Source of the DNA: Acidobacteriota bacterium
Lineage (GTDB): Bacteria > Acidobacteriota > Vicinamibacteria > Vicinamibacterales > CAVVIG01
Assembly: GCA_003222395.1 (NCBI GenBank)
Contig: QHWB01000030.1
Span: forward strand, 46,219 to 110,218
Direction: 5' to 3'
Length of the DNA stretch: 64,000 nt
In this document: one piece after another, positions 43,920 through 53,119 of the stretch
Layout of the letters: every line of letters begins with the position of its first letter
Position numbering within the stretch: position 1 is the stretch's first letter
Program-made: the position numbers and the translations under genes
Notes under the pieces: generated by a model
The model's database searches: none
Told to the model about the DNA's origin: nothing
The model's input: the letters and a program-made list of their open reading frames with translations, nothing else

Positions 43920-44920
43920 TGGCCGGTCCTTCCCTTCGCTCCCGCTTCGTCGTCGGTACGGTGCTCTTGACGGCGGGGCTCCTCATGATCGGGCACATGA
44001 TTTCGCTGGCAGCGATCTCGCGCGTGCCGGCGCTCCGCGGCGCTCATCAGACGTTCACCGGCGCCTTCATCACGCTCGCCTTGATGGCGATTGGGCTCTC
44101 GCAGGTACGCAACGGCTTGTCGTCGGTGAATCATCTGCGCGAGCGCCTCGCGCGCCTCCGCGACGGTCGCGATCGCCGCATCGACGGCGATTATCCGGCC
44201 GAAGTGCAGCCGCTCGTCGACGATCTCAACGCGCTGCTCGAGCACCGCGAGCAGACCGTCGGGCGCGCGCTGGCCAAGGCCGGCGACCTCGCTCACGGTC
44301 TCAAGACGCCGCTCGCGGTGTTGTCGCAGGAAGCCGATCGTACCGACGCCGAGGGGCATCACGAGCTCGCCGCGACGATCGGCCAGCAGATCGAGCGGAT
44401 GCGCCGGCAGATCGACTATCACCTCGCGCACGCGCGCGCGGCGGCGTCGGGCGCGACGCTCGGCGCCCGCTGCGGCGTCCTCGCGTCGGCGGAGGGGCTG
44501 TCGCGGACGCTGCAGAGGTTGCACGCGGGGCGCGGGCTCGTCATCGATCTGCATGTCGACACGGAGCACGCCGTCCGCGCGCAGCGCGAAGATCTCGACG
44601 AGATGCTCGGCAACCTCCTCGACAACGCCTGCAAGTGGACCAGCTCACGCGTCGTTGTCTCGTCCGACGCGGACGCCGGCTCGGTCGAGATCGTCGTCGA
44701 CGACGACGGGCCGGGGCTCGCGGCGTCGATGCGCGACGCCGTCCTGCAGCGCGGCGTCAGGGCGGACCAGGCCGCTCCCGGCTCCGGTCTCGGCCTCGCG
44801 ATCGTGCGCAATCTCGCGGAGGTCTACGGCGGAGCGATTGCGCTCGACCGATCGCCGATGGGCGGACTGCGGGCGAGGCTGCGCCTGCCGTCGTCCGAGG
44901 TCCGGTCCGGGACGGCCTGA
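43919..44920 (+). CDS. Sensor histidine kinase
   Basis: A 333-residue membrane kinase. Two membrane segments (about 10-32 and 48-62) enclose only a very short loop, so it lacks an obvious periplasmic sensor. A HAMP-like linker precedes the phospho-accepting His126 (DLAHGLKTPLAVL). The ATPase domain has NLLDNACKW, DDDGPGL and GSGLGLAIV boxes. It phosphorylates the coupled OmpR-type regulator. The short loop suggests that it senses the membrane itself. The stop lies inside a perfect GC hairpin. Confidence 0.93.
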   Translation: MAGPSLRSRFVVGTVLLTAGLLMIGHMISLAAISRVPALRGAHQTFTGAFITLALMAIGLSQVRNGLSSVNHLRERLARLRDGRDRRIDGDYPAEVQPLVDDLNALLEHREQTVGRALAKAGDLAHGLKTPLAVLSQEADRTDAEGHHELAATIGQQIERMRRQIDYHLAHARAAASGATLGARCGVLASAEGLSRTLQRLHAGRGLVIDLHVDTEHAVRAQREDLDEMLGNLLDNACKWTSSRVVVSSDADAGSVEIVVDDDGPGLAASMRDAVLQRGVRADQAAPGSGLGLAIVRNLAEVYGGAIALDRSPMGGLRARLRLPSSEVRSGTA

Positions 44921-44930
44921 AGGCCGTCCC
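44909..44930. repeat. REP-like hairpin spanning convergent stops
   Basis: GGGACGGCC (44909-44917) and GGCCGTCCC (44922-44930) are perfect arms around TGAA. The kinase stop TGA is the loop, and the cupin stop follows immediately. It may serve as a bidirectional terminator. Confidence 0.75.
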
Positions 44931-45542
44931 CTACTGCTGCTGCGGCCGCGCCGGTTTGCTCAAGTACGCCTTCGAAGCGGCTTCGTCGCGTACCGGCGTT
45001 ACCTTGTCGGGATCGATGCGGATCATGAGATAGGTGATGTGATCGTCGATCTTGGTGAACCAGTGGCCGGTGCCGGCCGGGATGACGATGACGTCGCCGA
45101 CCTTCAATTCATGCGTCACGCCGTTGCGAATCGACGTCGAGTTGTTGCCGGGTCCGTTGAACAGCCGCACCGTTTCGAGCGTCGCCGGACGGCGCTTCTT
45201 ACCGACCAGATCGGGACCGGTGACGAGCGTCGCCGATCCTTCGATGACGTGGTAGACCTCGCTGACGAAATCGTGCTCGGCCACTGATTCCGGCGCCGGC
45301 TGCGCCAGCTTGCCGCGATGCACGACGCCGACGGCCACGTTGCTCTTGCCGATGTCGATGTCGCGGACCTGTTGATCGGTGAGCTTCTCGGCAATGGCCT
45401 TCTTCACGTACGCCTGAATCTCGTCGTTGGGAATGTAGCTCGCCGGACACATCCTGCACGTCGGCTGCGGATCGGGATCCTGCGCGAGCACGCCGGCAAG
45501 CGGCAGCGCCGCCATCGCCGCAATCAACACGGTCTTACCCAT
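44931..45542 (-). CDS. Exported cupin-domain protein
   Basis: A 203-residue protein with a signal peptide (to about residue 20) and a CRMCPASYIP Cys segment. One cupin barrel follows (about 70-190: SEVYHVIEGSATLVTG and the GDVIVIPAGTGHWFTKID metal-site half). Metal-dependent chemistry is likely but the substrate is unknown. It starts 9 bp after the stop of the hydrogenase-like large subunit gene, so it may be transcribed with that operon. Confidence 0.82.
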   Translation of the reverse strand: MGKTVLIAAMAALPLAGVLAQDPDPQPTCRMCPASYIPNDEIQAYVKKAIAEKLTDQQVRDIDIGKSNVAVGVVHRGKLAQPAPESVAEHDFVSEVYHVIEGSATLVTGPDLVGKKRRPATLETVRLFNGPGNNSTSIRNGVTHELKVGDVIVIPAGTGHWFTKIDDHITYLMIRIDPDKVTPVRDEAASKAYLSKPARPQQQ

Positions 45543-45551
45543 GCTTCCTCC

Positions 45552-47135
45552 TTACAAATCGTTGCCAGAGTATGACTGGTTGAACGACTTATTGCAGAGG
45601 GGAAAATCGGGAACGATGTTGCCGGTCAGCGCGCGCGAGAGCGCGGGCCAGTTGAAGAACGACGGATCGACGATCTTGACGCGGTGCAGCGTGCCGTGAT
45701 GGTCGGCCATCACCCAGTGAACGATGCGGCCCCGCCACCCTTCGACGATCCCGAACGCGGCGGCAAACGGGTCGATCCGTCCGAGCTCGATCCGGAACGG
45801 ACCGCCCTTCAATCCTGCGAGCGCATCGCACGCCTGCCGGACGAGCGACGCCGACTCACGCGCCTCCTCGACGCGGACCCGCGTCCTCGCGCGCACGTCG
45901 CCGGCGGTGTGCACCGGAACCGCGAACCGCAGCTGATCATAGGCCGCGAACGGATGATCGCGCCGTGCGTCGATGTCGACGCCGGAGGCGCGCGCGACGT
46001 AGCCGACGACGCCGTACTCGCGCGCAAGCTCCGCGCTGAGGACGCCGGTTCCATCCAGACGATCGGCGACGAGCGTGTTCGCGAGGCAGATGGCGACGAT
46101 CTCTTCGAAGTCGGCCAGCGCGGCGTCGATCGCGGCCGCGAGATCGACCGGCACCTCGAAGTCGCGGACCAGCCCGCCGGGTGCGAGAGTGCCGCGCAGC
46201 AGCCGCGAGCCCGTGAGCTGCTTGTTCAGACGCAGCAGACGCTCGCGGATGCGGAAGCAGTGCGCGTGCGCGATCGCGAAGCCGGTGTCGTTCGCGATGG
46301 CGCCGAAGTCGGCCATATGGTTGTACAGGCGCTCGAGCTCGAGCAACACGACGCGCAAGAGCCGCGCGCGCAGCGGCGCTTCCGCCTGGGCCGCCGCCTC
46401 GATCGCCTGACAGAAGGCGAGCGCGTGGCCGACGCTCGTGTCGCCGGAAACGCGCTCGGCGAGCTCCACGCAGGCCATCGGATCGCGTCCCTCGAACAGC
46501 TTCTCGGTGCCCTTGTGCGTGAAGTACAGGCGCGACTTCATGTCGATGATCGTCTCGCCCATGACGCTGAACCGAAAATGACCGGGCTCGATGACGCCGG
46601 CGTGTACCGGGCCGACCGGAATCTCGTACACCCCTTCCCCGCCGACCGGCGTGAACGGAAACGGCCGCCCGTCGTCGGCAAACGACGGCGCGTTCGCATC
46701 CTTGCGCAGCGGGTAATAGTCCTCGGGCCAGAACGCGTGCTTCACCAGCGGACGCGGATCCGGGTGACCGAGGACGTCGATGCCGAACAGATCGCGCAGC
46801 TCGCGCTCGAAGCGCGACGCCGCATAGTGTGACGGCGCCATCGTCGGCAGCTCGGGCTGCCCTCCGTTCAGGCGGACCGATGCGTGGACGAACCAGTTCG
46901 CCGCGCGGTCGGCGAACACGTAGTGGACGAAGAACACGCGCGCCTCGCGGCGGCGATCGTCGCCGGCAATCGCAATCAGCTCGGCGCCGAGATCGCGGCA
47001 TACGAGGTCGGCGAGGCGGTTGATGCCGACCGGCGACAGCTCGCAGTGGACCTCGTTGGCGCGCGGCGTCACGATGCGCGTCGCGTCAGCGAAGCGCTCG
47101 TTCAGCGTGCGGACGATTGAATCGACAGCGGTCAT
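45552..47135 (-). CDS. Hydrogenase-4-like large subunit lacking Ni-Fe cysteines (HyfG/HycE-like)
   Basis: A 527-residue fusion of a NuoC-like domain (about 1-165) and a NuoD/HycE-like domain. At the first metal-binding site, where hydrogenases have RxCxxC, the sequence is ERVSGDTSVGH (227-237). At the C-terminal site, where they have DPCxxC, it is DPSFFNW, with LCNKSFNQSYSGNDL following. The Ni-Fe centre therefore cannot form in the usual way. It belongs with energy-converting hydrogenase-related (Ehr-type) complexes. ATG 47135 overlaps the stop of the hyfF-like gene. Confidence 0.88.
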   Translation of the reverse strand: MTAVDSIVRTLNERFADATRIVTPRANEVHCELSPVGINRLADLVCRDLGAELIAIAGDDRRREARVFFVHYVFADRAANWFVHASVRLNGGQPELPTMAPSHYAASRFERELRDLFGIDVLGHPDPRPLVKHAFWPEDYYPLRKDANAPSFADDGRPFPFTPVGGEGVYEIPVGPVHAGVIEPGHFRFSVMGETIIDMKSRLYFTHKGTEKLFEGRDPMACVELAERVSGDTSVGHALAFCQAIEAAAQAEAPLRARLLRVVLLELERLYNHMADFGAIANDTGFAIAHAHCFRIRERLLRLNKQLTGSRLLRGTLAPGGLVRDFEVPVDLAAAIDAALADFEEIVAICLANTLVADRLDGTGVLSAELAREYGVVGYVARASGVDIDARRDHPFAAYDQLRFAVPVHTAGDVRARTRVRVEEARESASLVRQACDALAGLKGGPFRIELGRIDPFAAAFGIVEGWRGRIVHWVMADHHGTLHRVKIVDPSFFNWPALSRALTGNIVPDFPLCNKSFNQSYSGNDL

Positions 47136-48589
47136 GGCGCCAGGCTCGCCACGCACTGCCGAATCAACGCGTCGACCGGCGCGGGCAGCGCGACGCCAAG
47201 GACGATCAGGAGCGCGATCGGCACCGCCAGCGCAAAGAGCGGCCAGCTGCGGCGTTCGCCCGTCGCGACGGCCGGCGGCGGGTCGCCGTACAGCATGCGA
47301 TTGAGATGGCCGAGCAGAGATACAAACGCGACGACCATGAGCAGCAGCACTACGCCAACGACCGCGAGATGGCGCGTCTCCACCGCGGCGCGCACGAGGA
47401 GGAATTCCGAGACGAAGAGGCCGAAGGGCGGCAGCCCGACGAGCGCCAGGATGCCGGCTGCGAGCAGCGTTCCGGTCCACGGCATCGCGCGCAGCAGTCC
47501 CGTGACGTCGTCGATTTCGGTCGTGCCGTAACGGCGCAGCACCCGGCCCGCGAGCAGGAAGCTCGCCGACTTCGCGATCGCGTGGTTCGCGACGTGCAGC
47601 CACGCCGCGAACGTGCCGAGCGGCCCGAGCGCGAGCCCGACGGCGACGAGGCCCATGTGCTCGATGCTCGAGTAGGCGAGCATGCGTTTGTAGTGGCGCT
47701 GGATGACGAGACTGAACGCGCCCAGCGCGACCGACGCGAGACCGAACGCGATCAACAGCGTCGTCGTGAACCGTCGGTCGACGGCGCCGTCGACGACCAC
47801 CTTCCACCGCGCAATGGCGTACATGGCGACGGCGAGCAGCACGCCCGACATCATCGCGGAGATCGCCGGCGGCGCTTCGGAGTGCGCATCGGGCAGCCAG
47901 GTGTGCATCGGCGCGAGTCCGGCCTTCGTGCCGTACCCGATCAGGATGAACGCAAAGGCGAGCTGCAGCAGCTCCGGATGCAGCGACGGCGCGGCGTCGC
48001 GCAGCACGTCCCAGTTCAACGACCCGGGCACCTCGCCCGCCGTCGAGACGAAATCGAAGTACGCGAGTACCGTCCCCGTGAACGCCAGCGCGATGCCGAC
48101 CGAACAAATAAGGATGTACTTCCACGACGCTTCGACCGATGCCTTCGTCCGGTCGAGCGGGATGACGATGGCCGACATGATGGTGGTCGCTTCGACGGCC
48201 ACCCACATGAGCGCCACGTTGCCGGTCGTTACCGCGGCAAGCATCGTGAACGCGAACGCGTTCATGAAGATGCGGAACCGCCGCGTCCGCGCCGGATCGT
48301 CGTCGCGTTCGTCGGCCAGCCCCGGACCGAGCAACGAGGCGAGCAGCGCCACGAACGCGATGCAGAGCGCGAGCATCGCCGACAGCGCGTCGACGCGCCA
48401 GATGTCGCCCGCGCGGCCGGAGACGGGACCGTCGCGCACGACCTGAATCGCCAGCGTGCCGCTGGCCGCCGACGAAAGCGACGCGAGGACGACCCCGGCC
48501 CATCCCACGAAGCGGCGGTACGGCTTCACCACGATCGCGAGCGCGGCGGCGACGAGCGGAGCGACGAGGAGAAGCGACAGGCTCGGCAT
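47132..48589 (-). CDS. Hydrogenase-4 membrane subunit (HyfF/NuoN-like)
   Basis: A 485-residue antiporter-like membrane subunit with about 13-14 helices. The proton-channel signatures are present: Glu in WVAVEATTIMSAI, Lys in GYGTKAGLAPMHTWLPDAHSEAP, and Lys in HYKRMLAYSSIEHMG and NHAIAKSASFLL. It would move protons (or Na+) when the complex turns over. The stop overlaps the large-subunit start (ATGA). It starts 3 bp after the hyfE-like stop. Confidence 0.92.
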   Translation of the reverse strand: MPSLSLLLVAPLVAAALAIVVKPYRRFVGWAGVVLASLSSAASGTLAIQVVRDGPVSGRAGDIWRVDALSAMLALCIAFVALLASLLGPGLADERDDDPARTRRFRIFMNAFAFTMLAAVTTGNVALMWVAVEATTIMSAIVIPLDRTKASVEASWKYILICSVGIALAFTGTVLAYFDFVSTAGEVPGSLNWDVLRDAAPSLHPELLQLAFAFILIGYGTKAGLAPMHTWLPDAHSEAPPAISAMMSGVLLAVAMYAIARWKVVVDGAVDRRFTTTLLIAFGLASVALGAFSLVIQRHYKRMLAYSSIEHMGLVAVGLALGPLGTFAAWLHVANHAIAKSASFLLAGRVLRRYGTTEIDDVTGLLRAMPWTGTLLAAGILALVGLPPFGLFVSEFLLVRAAVETRHLAVVGVVLLLMVVAFVSLLGHLNRMLYGDPPPAVATGERRSWPLFALAVPIALLIVLGVALPAPVDALIRQCVASLAP

Positions 48590-48592
48590 CGG

Positions 48593-49240
48593 TCAGTGCC
48601 GCAGCCGCGTGAGCTGCTCGACGTCGATCGTGTCGAACGTTTCGTGAATCTGGTACACGAAAATCTGCATGACGAGGAATCCCATCAGCGCGTCGAGGAA
48701 CACGCCGAGCTCGACGAGCAGCGGCACGCCGTAGGTGCCGACGGCCGCCAGCAGCGCGATGGCGTTCTCGAGCATCAGGAATCCGATCACCTGCGTGATC
48801 GCCTTGCGCCGGCTGACGATCACGAACAGGCTGACGAAGAGCAGCCCCATCGCGATCGGCAGCGCGTCGCGCGTCGGCAGATCCGTGACGGCCATCCACG
48901 GCCGCGCGAGCACGTACGCGAACAGGACGAGGAGGCCGGCAATCAACAGCGACGTCTCCGTGTTCACGTACGGCCGGACTTCCGGCTGCGCGCCGAAGCG
49001 CCGCAGCATCGTTCGAAGCAGCGCCGGAATCGCGATGGCCTTCAGCACGACCAGCACGAAGGCGACCGCGAACAGCCGCCAGTCGGATGCGAAGTATCCG
49101 ACCGTCGCCGTCACGCCGGCGAGCAGCCACACCTGCAAGCGGTACGCGCTGATGTATGCCGGCACGTGTTTGCGCCAGAGCACGATGAGCGCGGTGAGCA
49201 GCATGCCGCTGCTGCCGAGCATGACGAGTTGCGAGAACAT
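48593..49240 (-). CDS. Hydrogenase-4 component E-like membrane protein
   Basis: A 215-residue membrane protein with six or more helices. It matches HyfE: AYRLQVWLLAGVTATVGY, KAIAIPALL, ETSLLIAGLLVLFAYV and GFLMLENAIALLA (NuoK-like part). In hydrogenase-4 complexes this subunit sits in the membrane arm. ATG 49240 is chosen because upstream residues are not conserved. A repeat-bearing 183-bp gap separates it from the hyfC-like gene upstream. Confidence 0.88.
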   Translation of the reverse strand: MFSQLVMLGSSGMLLTALIVLWRKHVPAYISAYRLQVWLLAGVTATVGYFASDWRLFAVAFVLVVLKAIAIPALLRTMLRRFGAQPEVRPYVNTETSLLIAGLLVLFAYVLARPWMAVTDLPTRDALPIAMGLLFVSLFVIVSRRKAITQVIGFLMLENAIALLAAVGTYGVPLLVELGVFLDALMGFLVMQIFVYQIHETFDTIDVEQLTRLRH

Positions 49241-49348
49241 AGTCGTTTTCCTATGCTCGCGGGGCCCCACCCCCGCTCGCCTCACTCGGCGGCCCGGCTT
49301 CGCCGGGCTTCCCTCCGGCGCCTCGCTCGAGCCGCAGGCGCTTTCTTG

Positions 49349-49384
49349 TACTCACGGCCTCACGAGTACTCACGGCCTCACGAG
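49349..49384. repeat. Two exact 18-bp direct repeats
   Basis: TACTCACGGCCTCACGAG occurs twice back to back (49349-49366 and 49367-49384), in the gap between hyfC-like and hyfE-like genes. A GC-rich hairpin (GGCCCGGCTTCGCCGGGC) lies just to the left. Confidence 0.9.
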
Positions 49385-49423
49385 CGCTCCTAGTGGGCTT
49401 GTCGAACCGCTGCACCTCAGGCG

Positions 49424-50365
49424 CTACCTCGCCAAAAAAGTCGACAACACGGCCAGCAATGCGAGTACGAACGATGCGCTGAGCAGCTCCGGCACGCGGA
49501 ACAGGCGCAGCTTCGCGACGCGCGTTTCGAGCACGGCGATTGCCGTTGCCAGGACGCCGATCTTCACGACGAAGGTCACGAGGCCGATCGCCAGAGGAAT
49601 CGGCGCAAGCGACACGGCAATGCCCCACGGCATGAAGAGATTCACCGCGAGGGCGAGAAACACGAACAGTTTGAGCGACGCGCCCCACTCGACGAGCGCG
49701 AGATACGGTCCCGAGTACTCCAGCACCATCGCCTCGTGAATCATCGTCAGCTCCAGGTGCGTCGCCGGATTGTCGACCGGCAGGCGCCCCGTCTCGGCGA
49801 GCGTGACGATGAACAGCGCGGCGAACGCGAGGAGATGGCCCGGACCCAGGGCCGCCGCCGGCTCCGCCAGGGTGCGCGACACGATCTGCGAGAAGCTCGT
49901 CGATCCCGCGTTGAGCGCCAGCGCGACGATCGAGAGCGCGACCGTCGGTTCGGTGAGCGCGACCACCGTCATCTCCCGGCTCGCGCCCATGCCGCCGAAC
50001 GGCGACCCGGTGTCGAGACCCGCGAGCGCGAGAAAGAACGTGCCGAGCAGCAGCAAGTACACCGCCGCGAAGAGATCGCCGGCGATGAAGCGTCCGGCCG
50101 GCGCGGCCACGAGCGGGACGAACGACGCCACGACGAGGGAGGTCGAGAACACGACGAACGGCGTCGCACGAAAAATCCACGAAGCGGTGCGAGACACGAC
50201 CGCTTCCTTTCCGAGCAGCTTCTGGATGTCGTAATACGGCTGCCACGGCGGCGCGCCGCGGCGTCCGTTCAGGCGCGCCTTCACCCAGCGGATGAATCCG
50301 CCGACGAGCGGCGCGAGGCCGGCGGCGAGCAGCGTCTGGAACAGAATCGCAATGGCGCGGCTCAT
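49424..50365 (-). CDS. Hydrogenase-4 membrane subunit (HyfC/NuoH-like)
   Basis: A 313-residue membrane protein of the NuoH/HyfC family, linking the soluble catalytic arm to the ion-pumping arm. Signatures: GAPPWQPYYDIQKLLGKE near the N-terminus, SREMTVVALTEPTV, and ETGRLPVDNPATHLELTMIHEAMVLEYSG with its acidic residues. ATG 50365 overlaps the hyfB-like stop (ATGA). Confidence 0.93.
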   Translation of the reverse strand: MSRAIAILFQTLLAAGLAPLVGGFIRWVKARLNGRRGAPPWQPYYDIQKLLGKEAVVSRTASWIFRATPFVVFSTSLVVASFVPLVAAPAGRFIAGDLFAAVYLLLLGTFFLALAGLDTGSPFGGMGASREMTVVALTEPTVALSIVALALNAGSTSFSQIVSRTLAEPAAALGPGHLLAFAALFIVTLAETGRLPVDNPATHLELTMIHEAMVLEYSGPYLALVEWGASLKLFVFLALAVNLFMPWGIAVSLAPIPLAIGLVTFVVKIGVLATAIAVLETRVAKLRLFRVPELLSASFVLALLAVLSTFLAR

Positions 50366-52395
50366 TCGAACCACCATGCCGATGCGAGCGCCGCCATCAG
50401 CGCCGCCGCGATGTAGAGCAGGTACAGGTGGACCGAACCGGCCTGCAAGCGGCGAACGGACGCCGCGATCGCGCGCGCACCTCTCGTCACCGGCTCGTAC
50501 AGCGCCTTCTCGATCCACGGCACGATGCGGGTCGTGTACGTGATCGAGCGGATGATCAGCCGCGCCTCCGGGTGAACGCTGACGCTGAAGTCCTCGGTCG
50601 GACGATAGAGCTCGGAGAAGATCCGCCGCAGCGGCTCGGCGAACGCCGACGAGGTGTACTCCATTCGCGCGGTCTGACGGATGCGGCCGCAGCCCCACGT
50701 GTCGGCGACGCGCACGTCGAATCCGCGCGCCCGAATAGACGCGAAGGCCACGAACGCGACCGATGCGACGAGCACCGCGATCAGCAGCGGCGACACCGCG
50801 GCGACACCGTGCGCCGACAACAGCCAGATCCCGCCCCCGCCGGTCACGTTGCGCGGCGTCGCCGTGACGCTCTCGACGATTCGATACATCGCGGCGATTG
50901 CGCTCGGCGCGAACAGACCGAGCACGACCGTCGCAGCCGCGAACGCCCCGAGCGCCGTCCATGCCGACCAATGCGGCTCGCGCGCAGCGGCCGCCGCGTC
51001 GGATCGCGGCATCGCGAGAAAGCTGATCCCGAACGCCTTCACGAAGGTCGCGGCCGCCAGCCCGCTCGTGAGCGCGAGCACGCCGACGGCGAGCGGCGAT
51101 CCGATCGCGACCTCCGGCTTCGCGATCTGCGCGCCCGACAGCAGCGCCTGAAACACCATCCACTCCGACGCGAACCCGTTCAGCGGCGGCAGCGCGGCGG
51201 CCGCCGCCGATCCGATCAGGAACGCCATCGCCGTCACCGGCATGCCTTTGATGAGGCCGCCCATCTGCTCCATGTTCCGGGTGCGGGCGCCGCGCAGAAC
51301 GTTGCCGGCAGCGAGGAACAGCAGCGTCTTGAAGCAGGCGTGGTTCACCGTGTGCAGCAGCGCCGCACCGAAGCCGACCATGGCGAGCGCCGGCAGCCCG
51401 TAGCTTTGCAGCACCAGTGCGGCGCCGATGCCGAGAAAGATGACGCCGACATTTTCCACCGACGAGTACGCGAGCAGCCGTTTGAGATCGTTCTCCGTGA
51501 GCGCGTACAGCACGCCGCCCAGCGCCGAAAGCGAGCCGACCGCGAGCACCAGACCGCCCCACCACGCGGGACCGGTGCCGAGAAAATCGGACGTGACGCG
51601 CAGCAGGCCGTAGACGCCGAGCTTGATCATCACACCCGACATGAGCGCCGACACGTGCGACGGCGCGGCCGGATGCGCGCGCGGCAGCCAGACGTGCAGC
51701 GGCACGACGCCGGCTTTCGATCCGAAGGCGGCGAGAGCAAGCGCGAACACCGTGCTGCGCGCCGCCGGCGGCAGCGCCGATGCGCCCGCACGGAGGTCGA
51801 CAAACGCCGTCGCGCCCGCAGCCGGCGCCATGATCAGAAACATCGGCAGCAGCAGCACGAAACCAAAATGCGTCATGGCCGCGTACCAGAGGCCGGCCGC
51901 GCGCGCGTCGCTCGACTCGTGCTCGGTCATCACGAGGAAGTACGACGCAACTGCCATCAGCTCCCACGCGAACAGGAACGTGAACACGTTCGCCGCGCAC
52001 GGCACGAGGCTCATGCCGAGGAGGAACGCATTGAACATCAGACCGAAGAAGCGGAGCGATCGCCGTCCGTCGTAGTCGGCGGTGTACGTGAAGCCGTAGA
52101 CCGCGGCGAACAGACCGACGCTGCAGACGAGCGCGAGGAAGAGCGCGCCGAGCGAGTCGAGCTGAATCGCGACGCCGCCGGCAACGGCGATCATGTCGGG
52201 CCGCACCAGCTCGAACCGATCCCCGGTGGCGAGAACGGCCAGCGCAGTCACGAGCCCCGCGACACTGCCGGACGCTGCGCCGATTGCCGTCGCCCCACGC
52301 GCGATCCGATCCGACGGCGCGATCAGCGCGACAATCGCGCCGGCCACGTAGCCGGCGATCATGAACAGGAAGGCGGCCGAACGATCGACCGTCAC
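50362..52395 (-). CDS. Hydrogenase-4 membrane subunit (HyfB/NuoL-like)
   Basis: A 677-residue antiporter-like subunit. Channel residues are seen in FAWELMAVASYFLV, GSKAGVVPLHVWLPRAHPAAP, LKRLLAYSSVENVG and NHACFKTLLFLAAG. The long C-terminal part includes a lateral soluble segment (WGCGRIRQTARMEYTSSAFAEP) typical of HyfB/EhrA-type proteins. GTG 52395 overlaps the hyfI-like stop (GTGA), so translation is coupled. It should carry one of the proton pathways of the complex. Confidence 0.92.
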   Translation of the reverse strand: MTVDRSAAFLFMIAGYVAGAIVALIAPSDRIARGATAIGAASGSVAGLVTALAVLATGDRFELVRPDMIAVAGGVAIQLDSLGALFLALVCSVGLFAAVYGFTYTADYDGRRSLRFFGLMFNAFLLGMSLVPCAANVFTFLFAWELMAVASYFLVMTEHESSDARAAGLWYAAMTHFGFVLLLPMFLIMAPAAGATAFVDLRAGASALPPAARSTVFALALAAFGSKAGVVPLHVWLPRAHPAAPSHVSALMSGVMIKLGVYGLLRVTSDFLGTGPAWWGGLVLAVGSLSALGGVLYALTENDLKRLLAYSSVENVGVIFLGIGAALVLQSYGLPALAMVGFGAALLHTVNHACFKTLLFLAAGNVLRGARTRNMEQMGGLIKGMPVTAMAFLIGSAAAAALPPLNGFASEWMVFQALLSGAQIAKPEVAIGSPLAVGVLALTSGLAAATFVKAFGISFLAMPRSDAAAAAREPHWSAWTALGAFAAATVVLGLFAPSAIAAMYRIVESVTATPRNVTGGGGIWLLSAHGVAAVSPLLIAVLVASVAFVAFASIRARGFDVRVADTWGCGRIRQTARMEYTSSAFAEPLRRIFSELYRPTEDFSVSVHPEARLIIRSITYTTRIVPWIEKALYEPVTRGARAIAASVRRLQAGSVHLYLLYIAAALMAALASAWWFE

Positions 52396-52916
52396 CGTGC
52401 CGGTCCAGGCGACAAGCGATCGAGCGCCGCGAGGATGCCGCGCAGGATGTCGGCCGGCTCGGGCGGACAACCCGCAATCGAGACGTCAACGGGAATGACG
52501 CTCTCCACCGGTCCCACGACCGCGTAACTGCCCTTGAAGACGCCGCAGCTCTTCGCGCAGTCGCCGACAGCGACGACGAACTTCGGCGCCGGCGTCGCGT
52601 CGTACGTGAGGCGCAGCGGAATCTCCATGTTGCGCGTCACCGGTCCGGTGACGAGCAGGAGGTCCGCGTGCCGCGGCGACGCGACGAAATGGAAACCGAA
52701 CCGCTCCATGTCGTAGATCGGGCTCGCAAGGCCGACAATCTCGAGCTCGCAGCCGTTGCACGATCCGGCGTCGACCTCGCGGATGGCGAGCGCGCGGCCG
52801 AGCAGCTGCCGCGCGCGCACGTCGAGCGCGCGCCCGATCTCGACGGCGTCGGGATCGCTCGCCCGGAGGAGCTCTGTGGCTATGCCCGTCCTGAGGATTT
52901 TCGAGAACAGCTGCAT
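52392..52916 (-). CDS. Hydrogenase-4-like small subunit (HyfI/NuoB-like)
   Basis: A 174-residue NuoB/HyfI-type subunit and the first gene of the operon. All four ligands of the proximal [4Fe-4S] cluster are present: Cys53 and Cys56 (SCNGCE), a Cys in GDCAKSCG (120/124) and Cys150 (GCPPEP). The complex thus keeps its terminal iron-sulfur cluster although the large subunit has lost Ni-Fe ligands. No HyfH-like ferredoxin subunit or maturation gene is in the window. ATG 52916 is supported by conservation. Confidence 0.92.
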   Translation of the reverse strand: MQLFSKILRTGIATELLRASDPDAVEIGRALDVRARQLLGRALAIREVDAGSCNGCELEIVGLASPIYDMERFGFHFVASPRHADLLLVTGPVTRNMEIPLRLTYDATPAPKFVVAVGDCAKSCGVFKGSYAVVGPVESVIPVDVSIAGCPPEPADILRGILAALDRLSPGPAR

Positions 52917-53119
52917 CGGCCCATTACTATACTGACGCGGCCGCTCGACGCGCCGCGGACGTCGAATCGACGATTTGCAACCGTCCGGCGGACTGGATGA
53001 ACGCACGTGCAGGGAGATCCTGACCGCGCTCGTCGACATGCGGTTTCTGGCGCGGCGCCGCAACGGTTCTTTTGCCAGGGCACCCGCTGGCGGTTGACCG
53101 CGCCGGGCGCGGACAATGG

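Noticed and set aside
47117..49393. Plus-strand open frame of about 758 codons
   Set aside because: It is antisense to the hydrogenase-like membrane genes. It is highly charged with His/Arg/Asp runs typical of a GC-rich shadow.
45552..52916. Functional hydrogen-producing formate hydrogenlyase
   Set aside because: The Ni-Fe cysteine motifs are absent in the large subunit, and no formate dehydrogenase, ferredoxin subunit or maturation gene is present.
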